A stretch of DNA of 64,000 nt, taken from positions 1,116,001 to 1,180,000 of the forward strand of contig NZ_CP015594.1 in the NCBI RefSeq assembly GCF_001647675.1, given 5' to 3'. The position numbers and the translations under genes were made by a program. Source of the stretch: Acinetobacter sp. NCu2D-2 (lineage in GTDB: Bacteria > Pseudomonadota > Gammaproteobacteria > Pseudomonadales > Moraxellaceae). The notes under the pieces were generated by a model, which saw only the letters and a list, made by a program, of their open reading frames with translations, had not been told where the DNA came from and searched no databases. Position 1 is the first letter of the stretch. Each line of letters begins with the position of its first letter. Positions 48,436-59,500 of this stretch are shown piece by piece.

Positions 48436-49136
48436 AATTTTAAATCTTGTACTTTTATATTTGGCTCAAATTCTAAAATATAAGCAGAATGCTCCCGCCA
48501 GTCGCCTAATACAATTCTCTTTTTCGCAGCGATCTCATGCACATGCGCACGATGTGTATGCCCATGAATTAAGACATCGACATTTTGTATTGCATCTCTG
48601 ACTGCATTTTGATTCACATCCATGACTTCATAACTTTTGAAGTTTTGAGATTTACGACTTTTTTTACGGAATCCATGAGCGAGTTTTTTGCGAAAGACCA
48701 ATGGTGTTCTTTTTAACAATCCCAACAGTAGTGGATGACGGATGACTTTTTTAAAGCGTTGATAGCTGACATCATCAGTACAGAGAGCATCGCCATGTTC
48801 AAGGCGGAATCGAATATCGACAATTTGCAAATAATCAACTTCATTTAAAAGTTGACCTGAAAATTGATCTAGAAATTTTTGTCCTAAGGCAAAATCACGA
48901 TTACCGACTTGGAAGTAAATTTGATTGCCTGCATCTGTAAATACTTTAAGGTGTTTAATGATGGAGCTTAACCATTCGGATTGATCATCATCACCAATCC
49001 AGGCATTAAACCAATCGCCTAAAATATACAGCTGAGTATTCTGATTTTTATAGTGTTGCAATAAATCGAAAAACCCCCGAACGAGTCGAGGGTGATCGGG
49101 TGACAAATGTAAATCTGATATAAACAGATAGGTCAC
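48417..49136 (-). CDS. lpxH: UDP-2,3-diacylglucosamine diphosphatase LpxH
   Basis: LpxH removes UMP from UDP-2,3-diacylglucosamine in lipid A synthesis, on the cytoplasmic face of the inner membrane. The 239-residue metallophosphatase has the metal motifs DLHLSPD, LGDWFNAWIGDD, VGNRD, and HGHTHRA. It complements LpxA and LpxD encoded at 18-20 kb. Its C-terminus lies within the terminator hairpin. It is followed upstream by a palindromic repeat and ppiB. Confidence 0.96.
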   Translation of the reverse strand: MTYLFISDLHLSPDHPRLVRGFFDLLQHYKNQNTQLYILGDWFNAWIGDDDQSEWLSSIIKHLKVFTDAGNQIYFQVGNRDFALGQKFLDQFSGQLLNEVDYLQIVDIRFRLEHGDALCTDDVSYQRFKKVIRHPLLLGLLKRTPLVFRKKLAHGFRKKSRKSQNFKSYEVMDVNQNAVRDAIQNVDVLIHGHTHRAHVHEIAAKKRIVLGDWREHSAYILEFEPNIKVQDLKLKEWLY

Positions 49137-49154
49137 TATTTTTTTCCTTGTTTA

Positions 49155-49230
49155 ATTTAATCCCTCCTAACCTCCCTTTATGAAAGGGAGGAAAGTCCCT
49201 CTTTTTAAAAGAGGGATTTAGGGAGATTAA
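49155..49230. repeat. Nested palindromic repeat between lpxH and ppiB
   Basis: Three hairpins are nested: the outer arms AATCCCTCC and GGGAGATT, and two inner stems, CCTCCCTTT/AAAGGGAGG and TCCCTCTTT/AAAGAGGGA. The folded form looks like a three-way junction. It is non-coding and palindromic, and looks like a REP/MITE-type element rather than a simple terminator. Copy number in the genome is unknown from here. Confidence 0.75.
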
Positions 49231-49740
49231 TTACTCAGAAATGATTTTAGCTGATTCGATTACAACGTTTTCTAGAGGAACGTCAGCGTGGTAGCCACGG
49301 TTACCTGTACGAACGCCTTTAATTTCGTTCACAACGTCCATGCCTTCAACTACTTTACCAAATACGGCATAACCCCAACCTTGAGCAGTTTTGCCAGTGT
49401 GGTTAAGGAAAGAGTTGTTTTTCACGTTGATGAAGAACTGTGCAGAAGCAGAGTGAGGTGCTTGAGTACGCGCCATCGCGATTGTACCCACGTCATTGCT
49501 TAGACCGTTGTCAGCTTCGTTTTCAATAGAATCACGAGTTGCTTTTTCTTTGAAGTTTTCATCCATGCCACCGCCTTGGATCATGAAACCGTCAATTACA
49601 CGGTGGAAAATTACGCCGTCATAAAAACCGTCGCGAACGTATTCTAAGAAGTTAGCCACTGTTTTAGGTGCTTTTTCAGCGTTTAATTCAAGAACAATAC
49701 GACCTTTATTGGTGTTTAATTCGACTTGAGGAAAACTCAT
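49231..49740 (-). CDS. ppiB: Peptidyl-prolyl cis-trans isomerase, cyclophilin type
   Basis: PpiB catalyses prolyl isomerisation in the cytoplasm. The 169-residue protein has no signal peptide, and shows [34 protein letters not shown] and [13 protein letters not shown], the cyclophilin core. GGAG lies before the ATG. It is probably cotranscribed with lpxH across the palindromic repeat. Confidence 0.96.
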   Translation of the reverse strand: MSFPQVELNTNKGRIVLELNAEKAPKTVANFLEYVRDGFYDGVIFHRVIDGFMIQGGGMDENFKEKATRDSIENEADNGLSNDVGTIAMARTQAPHSASAQFFINVKNNSFLNHTGKTAQGWGYAVFGKVVEGMDVVNEIKGVRTGNRGYHADVPLENVVIESAKIISE

Positions 49741-50130
49741 TGTGTAATCTCCTAATCATGGACAGAAGTGCCATGGTTTTTTTGAATGAGAGAAGCATAA
49801 GCAAACTCTAAACGACAAGGCAAGTAAAAAACATGACTTTCTTTATAAAAACATCAAAATAGTATCTTATTTATGCAGTGCTTATGGTAGAAATTTACAT
49901 AATGATACGCAGGCGTCTTTTATCTACAAAGACATTACTCAGATTTTGAAGTTGAGTTTTCAAACTAAAAACTAGCTGTCTGAATAGGAAACAAATACAA
50001 CAGTTAGCAGTTGAGAGATTGATCACCTATCGTTAAACTAATAAACCTTTTATTGAAACTGCATCACCAGATTCAGCGGTGTGAAGTTTGGTAAATCCCT
50101 TATTTTAACTTTAGAAGTGAATGATTGATC
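49741..50130. other. Divergent intergenic region of ppiB and glnS, 390 bases
   Basis: No gene, repeat or recognised riboswitch. It must hold the promoters for ppiB and glnS. A small hairpin (CACC/GGTG) lies near 50067-50085. Confidence 0.4.
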
Positions 50131-51858
50131 ATGAAGCCAAATGATGTTGTGACATCTCTGCCCGAGAACCCGACCCAAAACAAGAATGCAGTCGATTCAG
50201 CGCAGCAGCAGGAACAACAACCGGGTTTAGACTTTGTGCGCCAAGTCATCACCGATGATTTAGAAGCAGGTCGTACTGCTCAAGTGGTGACACGTTTCCC
50301 ACCTGAACCAAATGGCTATCTACATATTGGTCATGTAAAAGCAATTTGCTTAAACTTTGGTGTTGCTCAAGAATTCGGTGGTTACTGTAACCTTCGTTTT
50401 GATGACACCAACCCTGATGCTGAAGAACAAGAATACGTTGATGGTATTGCCAATGATGTGAAATGGCTTGGTTTTGAATGGAAAGGTGAACCATGCTACG
50501 CATCTAGCTATTTTGACCAGCTTTACACTTGGGCAATCCAATTGATTGAACAAGGTGATGCTTATGTTGACCTTCAAACACCTGAAGAAATCCGTGTCAA
50601 TCGTGGTAACTTCGTAGAGCCTGGTAAAAACTCACCACAGCGTGATGCGACTGTTGCAGAAAACCTAGAGCGCTTTGAAAAAATGCGTAATGGTGAATAT
50701 GCTGAAGGTCAGGCTGTATTGCGTGCCAAAATTGATATGGCATCTCCAAACGTGCATATGCGTGATCCGATCTTGTATCGTATTTTGCATTCTGAACACC
50801 ATCAAACAGGCGATAAATGGAAAATTTATCCAATGTACGACTATGCGCATCCATTATCAGATGCCATTGAAGGTGTTACACACTCTTTATGTACGCTTGA
50901 GTTCCAGGATCACCGTCCATTCTATGACTGGGTGGTTGAAAAAGTTAAATCTCCAGCAATACCACGTCAGTACGAGTCTAGCCGTTTAAATGTAGATTAC
51001 ACCATTACTTCTAAGCGTAAATTACGTAAATTGGTAGAAGGTAACTATGTCAATGGTTGGGATGATCCTCGTATGCCAACGGTTGTCGGTATGCGCCGTC
51101 GTGGTTTTACGCCTGAAGGTTTACGTGATTTCTGTAAACGTGTTGGTGTCTCTAAAGTAGATGGCAGTATTGTTGATGTATCGATGCTTGAATATTGCAT
51201 CCGTCAATCTTTAGAAAATACAGCGGCACGTGGTATGGCAGTGTTAAATCCACTCAAAGTGACTTTAACCAACTTACCTGTGGATATGGATCTTAGTCAT
51301 GCACGTCATCCGAATGTAGACATGGGCGATCGTATCATTCCGTTAACCTCTGAAATCTACATCGACCGTAAAGACTTTGAAGAAGAGCCACCAAAAGGTT
51401 TTAAACGTTTAATTCCGGGTGGTGAAGTACGTTTACGCCACGCTTACGTAATTAAATGTGATGAAGTAATTAAAGATGCAAACGGCGAAGTCATTGAACT
51501 TAAATGCTCAATTGATCCTGAAACTTTAGGTAAAAACCCTGAAGGTCGTAAGGTGAAAGGTGTTGTGCATTGGGTTTCAGCAACTCAAGGTATTCCTGCT
51601 GAAGTTCGTATTTATGATCGCCTATTTACAGAATCTGATCCTGAAACAGGTGATGACTTCCTTGCAAACTTGAACCCTGATTCATTAAAAGTCGTTCAAG
51701 CTGTCATTGAGCCAGCACTTGCGCAAGCCAAACCTGAAGATCGTTTCCAATTTGAACGTGAAGGTTACTTTGTTGCAGATCAACATGATCATACAAGTGA
51801 AAAACCAGTGTTTAACCGTATTTTAGATTTGAAAGATAGTTTCAAACCTGCTAAATAG
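50131..51858 (+). CDS. glnS: Glutaminyl-tRNA synthetase
   Basis: GlnRS charges tRNA-Gln in the cytoplasm. The class I signature is [13 protein letters not shown] near residues 67-79, and TSKRKLRKL is the KMSKS-type loop. The protein is 575 residues from the ATG at 50131 (MKPNDVVTS), with an unusual N-terminal extension of about 30 Gln/Asn-rich residues before the conserved DFVRQVI. The C-terminal anticodon-binding barrels follow. It ends in a strong terminator. Confidence 0.97.
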   Translation: MKPNDVVTSLPENPTQNKNAVDSAQQQEQQPGLDFVRQVITDDLEAGRTAQVVTRFPPEPNGYLHIGHVKAICLNFGVAQEFGGYCNLRFDDTNPDAEEQEYVDGIANDVKWLGFEWKGEPCYASSYFDQLYTWAIQLIEQGDAYVDLQTPEEIRVNRGNFVEPGKNSPQRDATVAENLERFEKMRNGEYAEGQAVLRAKIDMASPNVHMRDPILYRILHSEHHQTGDKWKIYPMYDYAHPLSDAIEGVTHSLCTLEFQDHRPFYDWVVEKVKSPAIPRQYESSRLNVDYTITSKRKLRKLVEGNYVNGWDDPRMPTVVGMRRRGFTPEGLRDFCKRVGVSKVDGSIVDVSMLEYCIRQSLENTAARGMAVLNPLKVTLTNLPVDMDLSHARHPNVDMGDRIIPLTSEIYIDRKDFEEEPPKGFKRLIPGGEVRLRHAYVIKCDEVIKDANGEVIELKCSIDPETLGKNPEGRKVKGVVHWVSATQGIPAEVRIYDRLFTESDPETGDDFLANLNPDSLKVVQAVIEPALAQAKPEDRFQFEREGYFVADQHDHTSEKPVFNRILDLKDSFKPAK

Positions 51859-51871
51859 GTTAGACAGCAAT

Positions 51872-51900
51872 AAAAAGCTCAACTTCGGTTGAGCTTTTTT
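51872..51900 (+). terminator. Terminator of glnS
   Basis: AAAAAGCTCAAC and GTTGAGCTTTTT pair around a TTCG tetraloop. Confidence 0.93.
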
Positions 51901-51917
51901 AATGGAGCAGTACGCGC

Positions 51918-52831
51918 ATGATTGTTCGCGATAAAAGTAATAGTCTCGGTTTATTGTTTGCTTGGCACGGTACGATCTTACCGAAAGTTTTGCCAGCTTT
52001 AGCTTTAGTCGTCTTAATTTCGAGTATTTTGGTCTATCTAAGCCGAATGCACTTTTTTAATCTTCCTGCCGTACCTGCGATTGGTTTTACCATTTTTGGT
52101 GTGATTCTTTCTATTTTCATGAGCTTTCGTAACAGTGCGTGTTATGAGCGTTGGTGGGAAGGGCGAAAACTATGGGGAGCTTTGATTGCTACTACGCGGC
52201 ATTTAAGTCGTGATAGCTATGTACTGGATCAAATGCTAGAGAATATCTATTGAACCGCACTATGCTGTTTACGCATTTATTGCGTGATCGTTTAAGCCAT
52301 CGTGAGCAGAGCATCGAATTTTATCATTTAACGTCAAATTTTAGCGCAGAACAGTTTGAGCAAATCAGAGGACAAGTGAATCCACCGCAGTGGGTACTAG
52401 AGCAAATGCAAAAGGATTTGGCACATGCGTATAAGAAGGGAAGTATTAGCGATATTATTTACCACAATTTAAATCAACATACAGTGGCACTTGGGGATAT
52501 TCAGGCGGGCTGTGACCGTATTATTACTACACCATTACCGTTTGCTTATTCAGTGCTGTTACACCGCACAGTATATTCATTTTGTTTTATTCTGCCGTTT
52601 AGCTTAGAAGCAAGTTTGGGATTGTGGACTCCGATATTGGTGGCATTGATTGCATATTTATTTTTAGGTTTAGATGCCTTAAGTGGGGAACTTGAAGAAC
52701 CATTTGGACTTCAAGATAACGATTTAGCTTTAGATTCGATTGTAAGATTGGTGGAAAGAGAAACACTTAGCTCATTAGGGCATACCGCGTTGCCTGAGAT
52801 GATTCCAAGTTATAAAGGTCATTTAAGTTAA
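51918..52831 (+). pseudogene. Bestrophin-like channel protein (YneE family), split by a one-base deletion
   Basis: Two frames, 51918-52253 and 52250-52831, make one membrane protein of the bestrophin-like family: SFRNSACYERWWEGRKLWGALI in the first, and QAGCDRIITTPLPFAYSVLLHRT with GLDALSGELEEPFG in the second, both hallmarks. Without one missing A in the AAA at 52231-52233, the sequence reads VLDQ then NAREYLLNRTMLFTHLL, joining the parts exactly. About 304 residues when repaired. Either a fresh mutation or a sequencing error; the rest of the gene is not decayed. Confidence 0.92.
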
Positions 52832-52844
52832 AAGTGACATTCAT

Positions 52845-52872
52845 AAAAAAAGCGCCGTATTTCGGCGCTTTT
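52845..52872. terminator. Terminator between the bestrophin and LRAT-type genes
   Basis: AAAAGCGCCG and CGGCGCTTTTT pair around TATTT; convergent genes on both sides use it. Confidence 0.9.
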
Positions 52873-53426
52873 TATTTAAGTTTCTTTAGGTCACTTCGTT
52901 CCTGTTGAAACTGTTCATGGAGCTGTTGATAGTGTTCAAACCGTTCTTTGGCTTTGTCACGCAATTTCTTCTTGATATATAGCACTAAAGCAAAGCTGGT
53001 CGTTGTCAGGGTCAAGAACATACTGTTCATAAAGCTCATCATCGAGCTGATATAGCCAATCGTAGTTAAACGATTCATCATCCGAATCACTTGAGGGCTA
53101 CTTTCTACGCCTGTTATGGCCCAAGTACATAGATGCTCGCAATTATTAATAATCAGATGATAATTGTTTTCATGCATGCGTGAGCGCATACGGCGGACTA
53201 CTTTACGACCTTTGTATTTGGGTGTGTCATAGTGTTGAACGTGGATCGGTTTGCCATTACTGAATTTTTCAATTGAAGTAATTTCAATCGGATGTTTTTT
53301 AAAAAAATGGGCAAAACCTGAATAATGAATGACACGACCTCGTCCAGCATATATTCCATGATGGGTATAGCCGAAATGTTTAACCATAAGGTGGGAACCT
53401 AAAGGAAACCGTGGAGTGTATTGCAT
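52872..53426 (-). CDS. LRAT domain (NlpC/P60-fold) protein with membrane anchor
   Basis: The 184-residue protein carries the LRAT-type papain-like core: HHGIYAGRGRVIHYSG with the catalytic His, and NNCEHLCTW with the Cys. A hydrophobic segment at about residues 124-150 and a charged coiled-coil tail follow. Members act as acyltransferases or phospholipases on lipids; bacterial ones are poorly known. ATG at 53426 is chosen (AGG just upstream), with a TTG four codons earlier as the alternative. It ends against a terminator shared with the bestrophin gene. Confidence 0.82.
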   Translation of the reverse strand: MQYTPRFPLGSHLMVKHFGYTHHGIYAGRGRVIHYSGFAHFFKKHPIEITSIEKFSNGKPIHVQHYDTPKYKGRKVVRRMRSRMHENNYHLIINNCEHLCTWAITGVESSPQVIRMMNRLTTIGYISSMMSFMNSMFLTLTTTSFALVLYIKKKLRDKAKERFEHYQQLHEQFQQERSDLKKLK

Positions 53427-53592
53427 AGACCTAAACAAAATGTTGTACAGGGGATTTTCTTTTCTAAGTGTAACGTTTTTTTAATCGTTTAGCGACAGGA
53501 GTGGTTGAATATTAATCTAAATAGAAATGGCTGATGAGGTTATTCAAATTTTTAATAGCCTAAGCATTATTCTAAATTTATTTGATTGACGT

Positions 53593-53626
53593 AAAAAAAA
53601 GCATTTGATGTTTCAAATGCTTTTTT
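53593..53626 (-). terminator. Terminator of the small Cys-containing gene
   Basis: AAAAGCATTTGA and TCAAATGCTTTTTT pair around TGTT on both strands. Confidence 0.88.
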
Positions 53627-53641
53627 AAGAAGGCAGCGTAC

Positions 53642-53866
53642 CTATTGCAATGGGGCATGCTGAAGTTCATTTAGCTCCTTACGGCTATAACCGCGTGAAG
53701 CCAGAACTTTCTTAATCCCAATAATTACATCTTCATCGGTTGCTTTTGCAAGCGCCTCAAGAAGTTGTTCATTTGATTTGCAAGAGCAATCATTTTCGAC
53801 ACAAGCCACTTGGTTCTTATGTCCATTTTTTTGTTCATTTTCGAACAATTTATGCCAAAAACTCAT
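53642..53866 (-). CDS. Small Cys-containing protein, function unknown
   Basis: The 74-residue protein starts MSFWHKLFEN with GAAGG upstream. A VACVENDCSCKS stretch holds three Cys in a metal- or disulfide-friendly pattern, followed by helical LLEALAKATDEDVIIGIKKV and RGYSRKELNEL. No signal peptide or known family. Its own terminator follows. Confidence 0.65.
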   Translation of the reverse strand: MSFWHKLFENEQKNGHKNQVACVENDCSCKSNEQLLEALAKATDEDVIIGIKKVLASRGYSRKELNELQHAPLQ

Positions 53867-54050
53867 AGAGCCTTCATACACAACCTAACATAAGGTGCAA
53901 TATAGTCAGTTTTATAAATAAAGCAAGATTAGCATTGTGAAGTGCGGCACATTTAATCGGTATATTTTCCGATCAATTATGAGATGCTTAATGACATATT
54001 TTAGGGGTTACTTAGGTGAGTGCGCTAAGTGATTTTTTTTAAAGGGAAAT

Positions 54051-54079
54051 AAAAAAGGAGCTCGTTAAAGCTCCTTTTT
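54051..54079 (-). terminator. Terminator of trmA
   Basis: AAAAAGGAGCT and AGCTCCTTTTT pair around CGTTA, 31 bases beyond the trmA stop. Confidence 0.88.
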
Positions 54080-54109
54080 GCTTAGTGCATATGACTTGAA
54101 ATAAATTGT

Positions 54110-55198
54110 TTAAATCTTTTCAAGTAGAACGCCAGATTCGACATGATGGGTATAAGGGAATTGGTCGAACATTGCCAACTGGGTCACTTTATGGGTTCGA
54201 GACAAAGTTTTTAAGTTGTCATGCAACGTATCAGGATTACATGAAATATAAATTATACGCTCAAAACGTTGCAGCAGTTTTAAAGTTTCGTCATCGATAC
54301 CTGCACGTGGTGGATCGACAAATACAGTATCAAAGTCATAAGTTGAAATATCAATATTAGCTTCTTGCAGGCGACGGAATTCACGTTCACCGTTATAGGC
54401 TTGCGTAAAGTCTTCAGCAGAAAGACGAGCCACTTGAATGTTATCAATTTGGTTTTGTTCAATATTCCACTGTGCAGCATAAACCGATGATTTTGCCAGT
54501 TCAGTCGCTAGCACACGGCGGAACTTAGTTGAAAGCGGTAGAGTAAAGTTACCATTACCACAGTATAGTTCGAGTAAATCTTTGTCAGACTTATCAGCGA
54601 CAGTACATGCCCATTCCAACATTTTTTGACAAACTTGAGCATTCGGTTGAGTAAAGCTGCTTTCGATTTGTTTATAACGGTATAGACGGTCAAAAACCTT
54701 AAGCTCTTCAACCACGAATTCATCTGTTAAAACAAACTTCTGACCGCGGCTACGACCAATCAATTTAATATTCAGTTCGTCAGCTAGTTTTTTTGCTGCA
54801 GGTTCCCAGGTTTCATCTAATTTGCGATGGTAAATCAGTGAAACCAGCATTTCACCTTTTAATGTTGCAAGGAAGTGCACTTCAAATAAACGAGAGCCTA
54901 AAATAGGATCTGCTTTAAATGCGGTGAGCAATTTCGGCATTAAGTCGTTAATGCTTTTGTCTGCAACAGGGAATTCATCGATACGGATGACTTTTTTATT
55001 GTTATTTTCATCACGTTCAAACATGGCATAAAACAAATCATCTTCCGTATGCCAAATACGGAATTCAGCTCGCATACGGTAATATTGTTCAGGCGATTGG
55101 AAAACTTGTAATGCAGGTGGATTAAATTCGGCGAATTGGGCAGAAATACGTTCAACTTTTGCATCAAGTTGTTGCTGATAAGATGAAGTCATATGCAA
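54110..55198 (-). CDS. trmA: tRNA (uracil-54-C5)-methyltransferase TrmA
   Basis: TrmA makes ribothymidine at U54 of tRNAs using SAM. The 362-residue protein shows the SAM-binding [25 protein letters not shown], and the catalytic Cys in [11 protein letters not shown], with a general base Glu in the C-terminal HHVESGVLL. No TRAM domain or iron-sulfur cluster, which separates it from RlmD. It is a single-gene unit on this strand, ending in a terminator. Confidence 0.95.
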   Translation of the reverse strand: MHMTSSYQQQLDAKVERISAQFAEFNPPALQVFQSPEQYYRMRAEFRIWHTEDDLFYAMFERDENNNKKVIRIDEFPVADKSINDLMPKLLTAFKADPILGSRLFEVHFLATLKGEMLVSLIYHRKLDETWEPAAKKLADELNIKLIGRSRGQKFVLTDEFVVEELKVFDRLYRYKQIESSFTQPNAQVCQKMLEWACTVADKSDKDLLELYCGNGNFTLPLSTKFRRVLATELAKSSVYAAQWNIEQNQIDNIQVARLSAEDFTQAYNGEREFRRLQEANIDISTYDFDTVFVDPPRAGIDDETLKLLQRFERIIYISCNPDTLHDNLKTLSRTHKVTQLAMFDQFPYTHHVESGVLLEKI

Positions 55199-55475
55199 TA
55201 AAAAATCGAAATATTTTAAAACGCAAATGGTAGCAAAATTTTGATCTGATGCCTAAGACTATTGAGGTACAAACCAAGATTTAGAGCATTTCTTGATTGT
55301 AATTTTGAAAATATAAATTGCTTGATAGCACATGTGTGAAAAAAATTGGAGTAAATAAAGCAATAGATATGATGAGCATATCGTCTCAATGCTAGAATTA
55401 AGCTTCTATAGCTATGTTCATATGCTTGTATCAAGCACATAGCCGATACTTTAAAAGCAAAAGAGATCCTGTAAT

Positions 55476-55970
55476 ATGACGCTAGCTTATTTGACACTTG
55501 ATCGAATTGATATTCGAATTTTGGAAATTTTGCAAAATGATGGAAAGGTGTCGAATATTAAACTGGCTGAAATGGTCAATCTATCTCCAACAGCTGCGTT
55601 AACGCGCGTGCAAAAGCTCACTAAAGAAGGTTTTATCGTGGGTTACGAGGCACGTCTCAATCCTAATTTGCTCAATAATGCTTTTTTGGTCTTTGTTGAG
55701 ATTATGGTCGATAAAACTTACCCCAATGTTTTAGATGCTTTTACCGATGCAGTCAAACAAATACCAGAAATTGTTGAATGTCATATGATTAGTGGTGGTT
55801 TTGATTTTGTCGCTAAAATTCGCTGTGCAAATATGGAAGACTTCCGCCGTATTTCTGGTCAAGTGCTATGGCAATTACCAGGACTGAAGGAAACGCGTAG
55901 TTATCCTGTTATGGAAGTGATTAAAGAGACACAAAAACTGAAACTCAAAGCAGGAATACAAACCCAATAA
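55476..55970 (+). CDS. Lrp/AsnC family transcriptional regulator
   Basis: The 164-residue protein has an N-terminal winged helix (LDRIDIRILEILQNDGKVSN, LAEMVNLSPTAALTRVQKL) and a C-terminal RAM ligand-binding domain (EIVECHMISGGFDFVAKIR). Lrp family members sense amino acids and act as multimers. The target is unknown; no metabolic gene is adjacent on this strand, and trmA is divergent 278 bases away. Confidence 0.92.
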   Translation: MTLAYLTLDRIDIRILEILQNDGKVSNIKLAEMVNLSPTAALTRVQKLTKEGFIVGYEARLNPNLLNNAFLVFVEIMVDKTYPNVLDAFTDAVKQIPEIVECHMISGGFDFVAKIRCANMEDFRRISGQVLWQLPGLKETRSYPVMEVIKETQKLKLKAGIQTQ

Positions 55971-56055
55971 AACATGAAGATGTCAAGCTTTAGCTTTGGA
56001 TGTGTCTTATAGCTTGTTATCATGATTGTGATGTTTTTACTTCGATAGATCCCAC

Positions 56056-56415
56056 ATGTTTAATAAACTCACCTCACTTTTTAAAAGCTCAAATACCAAA
56101 TTGGCTGAAGCATATCTTGCAGAACATCAAATTGAATTCAGTGAAGAGTATGGATTTATTGTCGGTGGAGTTCGTTTAAATGAATCGCTAGGAGAGCGTC
56201 TTGAGTTTTTATCTAATCGCCGTTTAAAGAAATTTGATGATTTGGCAGCTTTATATTCAGCAGCAATGATTATCAATGAAAAAATTGACTTAGAAATTGC
56301 CTCTGGGCGTTATTTTGCGAGACTTGGTAACAATAAAGAAAATTTGCTTGAATTTAAGCAGATCGTGAAATTACTTAATGATTATTATCGTCAGTTTATC
56401 CGTGATCAAAAGTAA
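56056..56415 (+). CDS. Conserved hypothetical protein, 119 residues
   Basis: A soluble, mostly helical protein with no signal peptide (MFNKLTSLFKSSNTKLAEAYL, EIASGRYFARLGNNKENLL). No family recognised. It lies about 85 bases after the Lrp gene and about 100 before mfd, with weak signals between. The base use resembles its neighbours, so it is likely a resident chromosomal gene. Confidence 0.7.
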   Translation: MFNKLTSLFKSSNTKLAEAYLAEHQIEFSEEYGFIVGGVRLNESLGERLEFLSNRRLKKFDDLAALYSAAMIINEKIDLEIASGRYFARLGNNKENLLEFKQIVKLLNDYYRQFIRDQK

Positions 56416-56519
56416 TTCATGAATCGTTAAAAGTGTAATGATGGATAATAAAAATAACCAAGTCAGTGATCTATCACATGATAAGATAGTGGCCATGTTT
56501 AGAACTCATAGCCACTTTC

Positions 56520-59500
56520 ATGTTCCAACAAGAAATTAAACAACTCAATTTATCTAAACTCAAATCTGGCGAAAAACGTTGGTTAGGGAACCTGCATGGT
56601 TCTGCAACGGGATTTTTGTTGAAAGAAATCGTAAAGCAATACGATCAGCTCTTTGTTGTGGTTGCACGCAATAATCAGCATTTGGGGCAGTTGGAAAGTG
56701 AACTTGAATTTTATGGGGTAAAACCGACCATTTTTCCCGATTGGGAAATTTTGCCGTATGACCGATTATCACCGCATCAAGATATCGTGTCTGAACGTTT
56801 GGCGATATTATCAAATATGCCTAAAAAAGGCGTGCTATTGGTATCAACCTCAACTTTAGCGCAACGTGTTGCGCCGACCAATTGGGTCTTGGGTGAACAC
56901 TTTGATATACGTGTCGGACAAAAGTTCGATTTAGAGCAACAAAAGAAAAAATTAATCCAAGCGGGCTATCATCTAGTCGATACAGTTTATGACCACGGTG
57001 AGTTTGCAGTACGTGGCAGCATCATGGATATCTATGCGTCAGGTCAAGATGCACCGATCCGTATCGATCTGTTTGATGATGAAATTGAAACTTTAAAATT
57101 CTTTGATCCAGAAACACAACGAACTACACAGAATCTAGATCAATTTACTGTTTTACCTGCTCAAGAATTCCCACTCAAAGAAGCACGTTCGACCTTTAGA
57201 GATCGTTATGCAGAAGCATTTCCAACTGCAAACCCTAAGAAAAATCCAATTTATCAGGATGTCTTAGACGGTATTGCATCACCTGGGATTGAGTTTTATT
57301 TGCCGCTGTTTTTTGAAGCGGAGGCAATGAAAACACAAAGCAGTCTTATTTCGTATCTACCACAGCATTCCATTGTCATTACAGATCAGTCATTCGAAGA
57401 TGGTATTAATCAATTTTGGGTTGATGTAGTTAGACGTTATGAAGATCGTCGTCATAATGTTGATCAACCCATTTTAGAACCCTCAGCTTTATTCTTTCAA
57501 ACGTCTCAGTTGCTAGAGTCACTGAATCAATTTCCACGTATTGTGGCTGCACAAGAACCTTTTGCTGAAAAATCGGGTATCGTTAATCTAAATACTCAAA
57601 CACCGCCACGTTTACCGGTTGATCCTAAGCAAGAAAAACCCTTTGCTGCGGTTAAAAAATATATTGATGAAGCCAATCATCCAGTTTTATTGGTTGCTGA
57701 AAGTGCGGGTCGTCGTGAAACTTTAAAGGACGCGCTGCGTGCTAGCTTGGGAGATATCCCAACTGTAGAAGGATTTGATGAATTTATTCAGTCCTTACAT
57801 GCAATTGCCATTACCAGTGCACCACTTGAACGTGGATTAGAGCTGACCGAGCAACTCAGCATCATTTCAGAAAATCAGCTTTATGAACATCGCGTGGTTC
57901 AACGCCGTCGTAAACGTCAGCAAGAGGTTTCAGAAGAGTTTCTAGTTCGCAGTCTGACTGAACTCTCAATTGGTGCACCTGTGGTGCACATTGATTATGG
58001 CGTAGGGCGCTATGCAGGACTGATTACCTTAAGTATTGATGATCAGGACCACGAGTTTTTACAACTTGATTATGCAGATGCGGCAAAAGTCTATGTTCCT
58101 GTCACCAATTTGCATCTCATTAGTCGCTATAGTGGTGGTGACCCCGATTTAGCCCCACTACATAAACTCGGCACAGACGCATGGTCTAAAGCCAAACGTA
58201 AAGCGCTGGAACAAATTCATGACGTTGCAGCAGAACTTCTGCATATTCAAGCGCGTCGTACTGCGAAACCAGGTATCAGCTTTGAACTTGATCAAAGTCT
58301 ATATATGCAGTTTGCCAGTGGTTTTGCCTATGAGGAAACGCTTGACCAAGCCAATGCGATTGAAGCAACTTTGCATGATATGCAACAGGCTAAACCGATG
58401 GATCGTTTGGTGTGTGGTGATGTTGGTTTCGGTAAAACTGAAGTGGCGATGCGTGCTGCTTTTGTAGCAGTACAAAATAATCGTCAGGTGGCGGTGCTTG
58501 TCCCAACGACACTCCTAGCTCAGCAGCATTATGAATCGTTTAAAGATCGTTTTGCTGATTGGCCGGTTCGCATTGAAGTGTTATCACGTTTTGGCTCATC
58601 AAAAGCGCATACCAAAATCATTGATGATCTTGCCGATGGTAAAGTGGATATCGTGATTGGTACCCATAAAATTTTGCAAGAGAATGTGCGATTTAAAAAT
58701 TTAGGTTTGATGATTGTCGATGAAGAACACCGCTTTGGTGTGCGTGATAAAGAACGCATTAAAGCCATGCGTGCTGACGTCGATATGTTAACGCTGACCG
58801 CAACACCAATCCCGCGTACTTTAAATATGGCCTTTAGTGGCATGCGTGATCTATCGATTATTGCCACACCTCCAGCACGCCGTCTTGCTGTTAAAACCTT
58901 TGTGCAGGAGCATACTGGCGACTCCATTAAAGAAGCAGTTCTGCGTGAGTTGCTACGTGGTGGTCAAGTGTATTTCTTGCATAATGAAGTGGATAGTATT
59001 GAACGTGCAGCTGAAAATTTACGTGAACTAGTCCCTGAAGCGCGTGTTGCAGTTGCACATGGACAAATGCGTGAACGCGAGCTTGAACAAGTCATGCAGC
59101 AGTTCTATCACAAAGAATATAACGTCTTAGTCTGCTCAACGATCATTGAAACAGGGATTGATGTTCCTAATGCCAATACCATTATCATTGAGCGTGCCGA
59201 CAAACTCGGTCTTGCGCAATTACATCAATTACGTGGTCGTGTTGGGCGTTCACATCACCAAGCCTATGCATATCTGTTGGTACCTTCAATTAAAGGCTTA
59301 AAAGGTGATGCTGAAAAACGTCTGGATGCGCTACAACGTGCTTCTAATTTAGGTGCAGGTTTTATGCTCGCCACAGAAGACTTAGAAATTCGTGGTGCGG
59401 GTGAACTATTGGGTGAGCAGCAAAGTGGTTCAATGCAGGCGATTGGTTATAGCCTGTATATGGAAATGCTGGAAAAAGCCACCAAAGCCATTCAAAAGGG

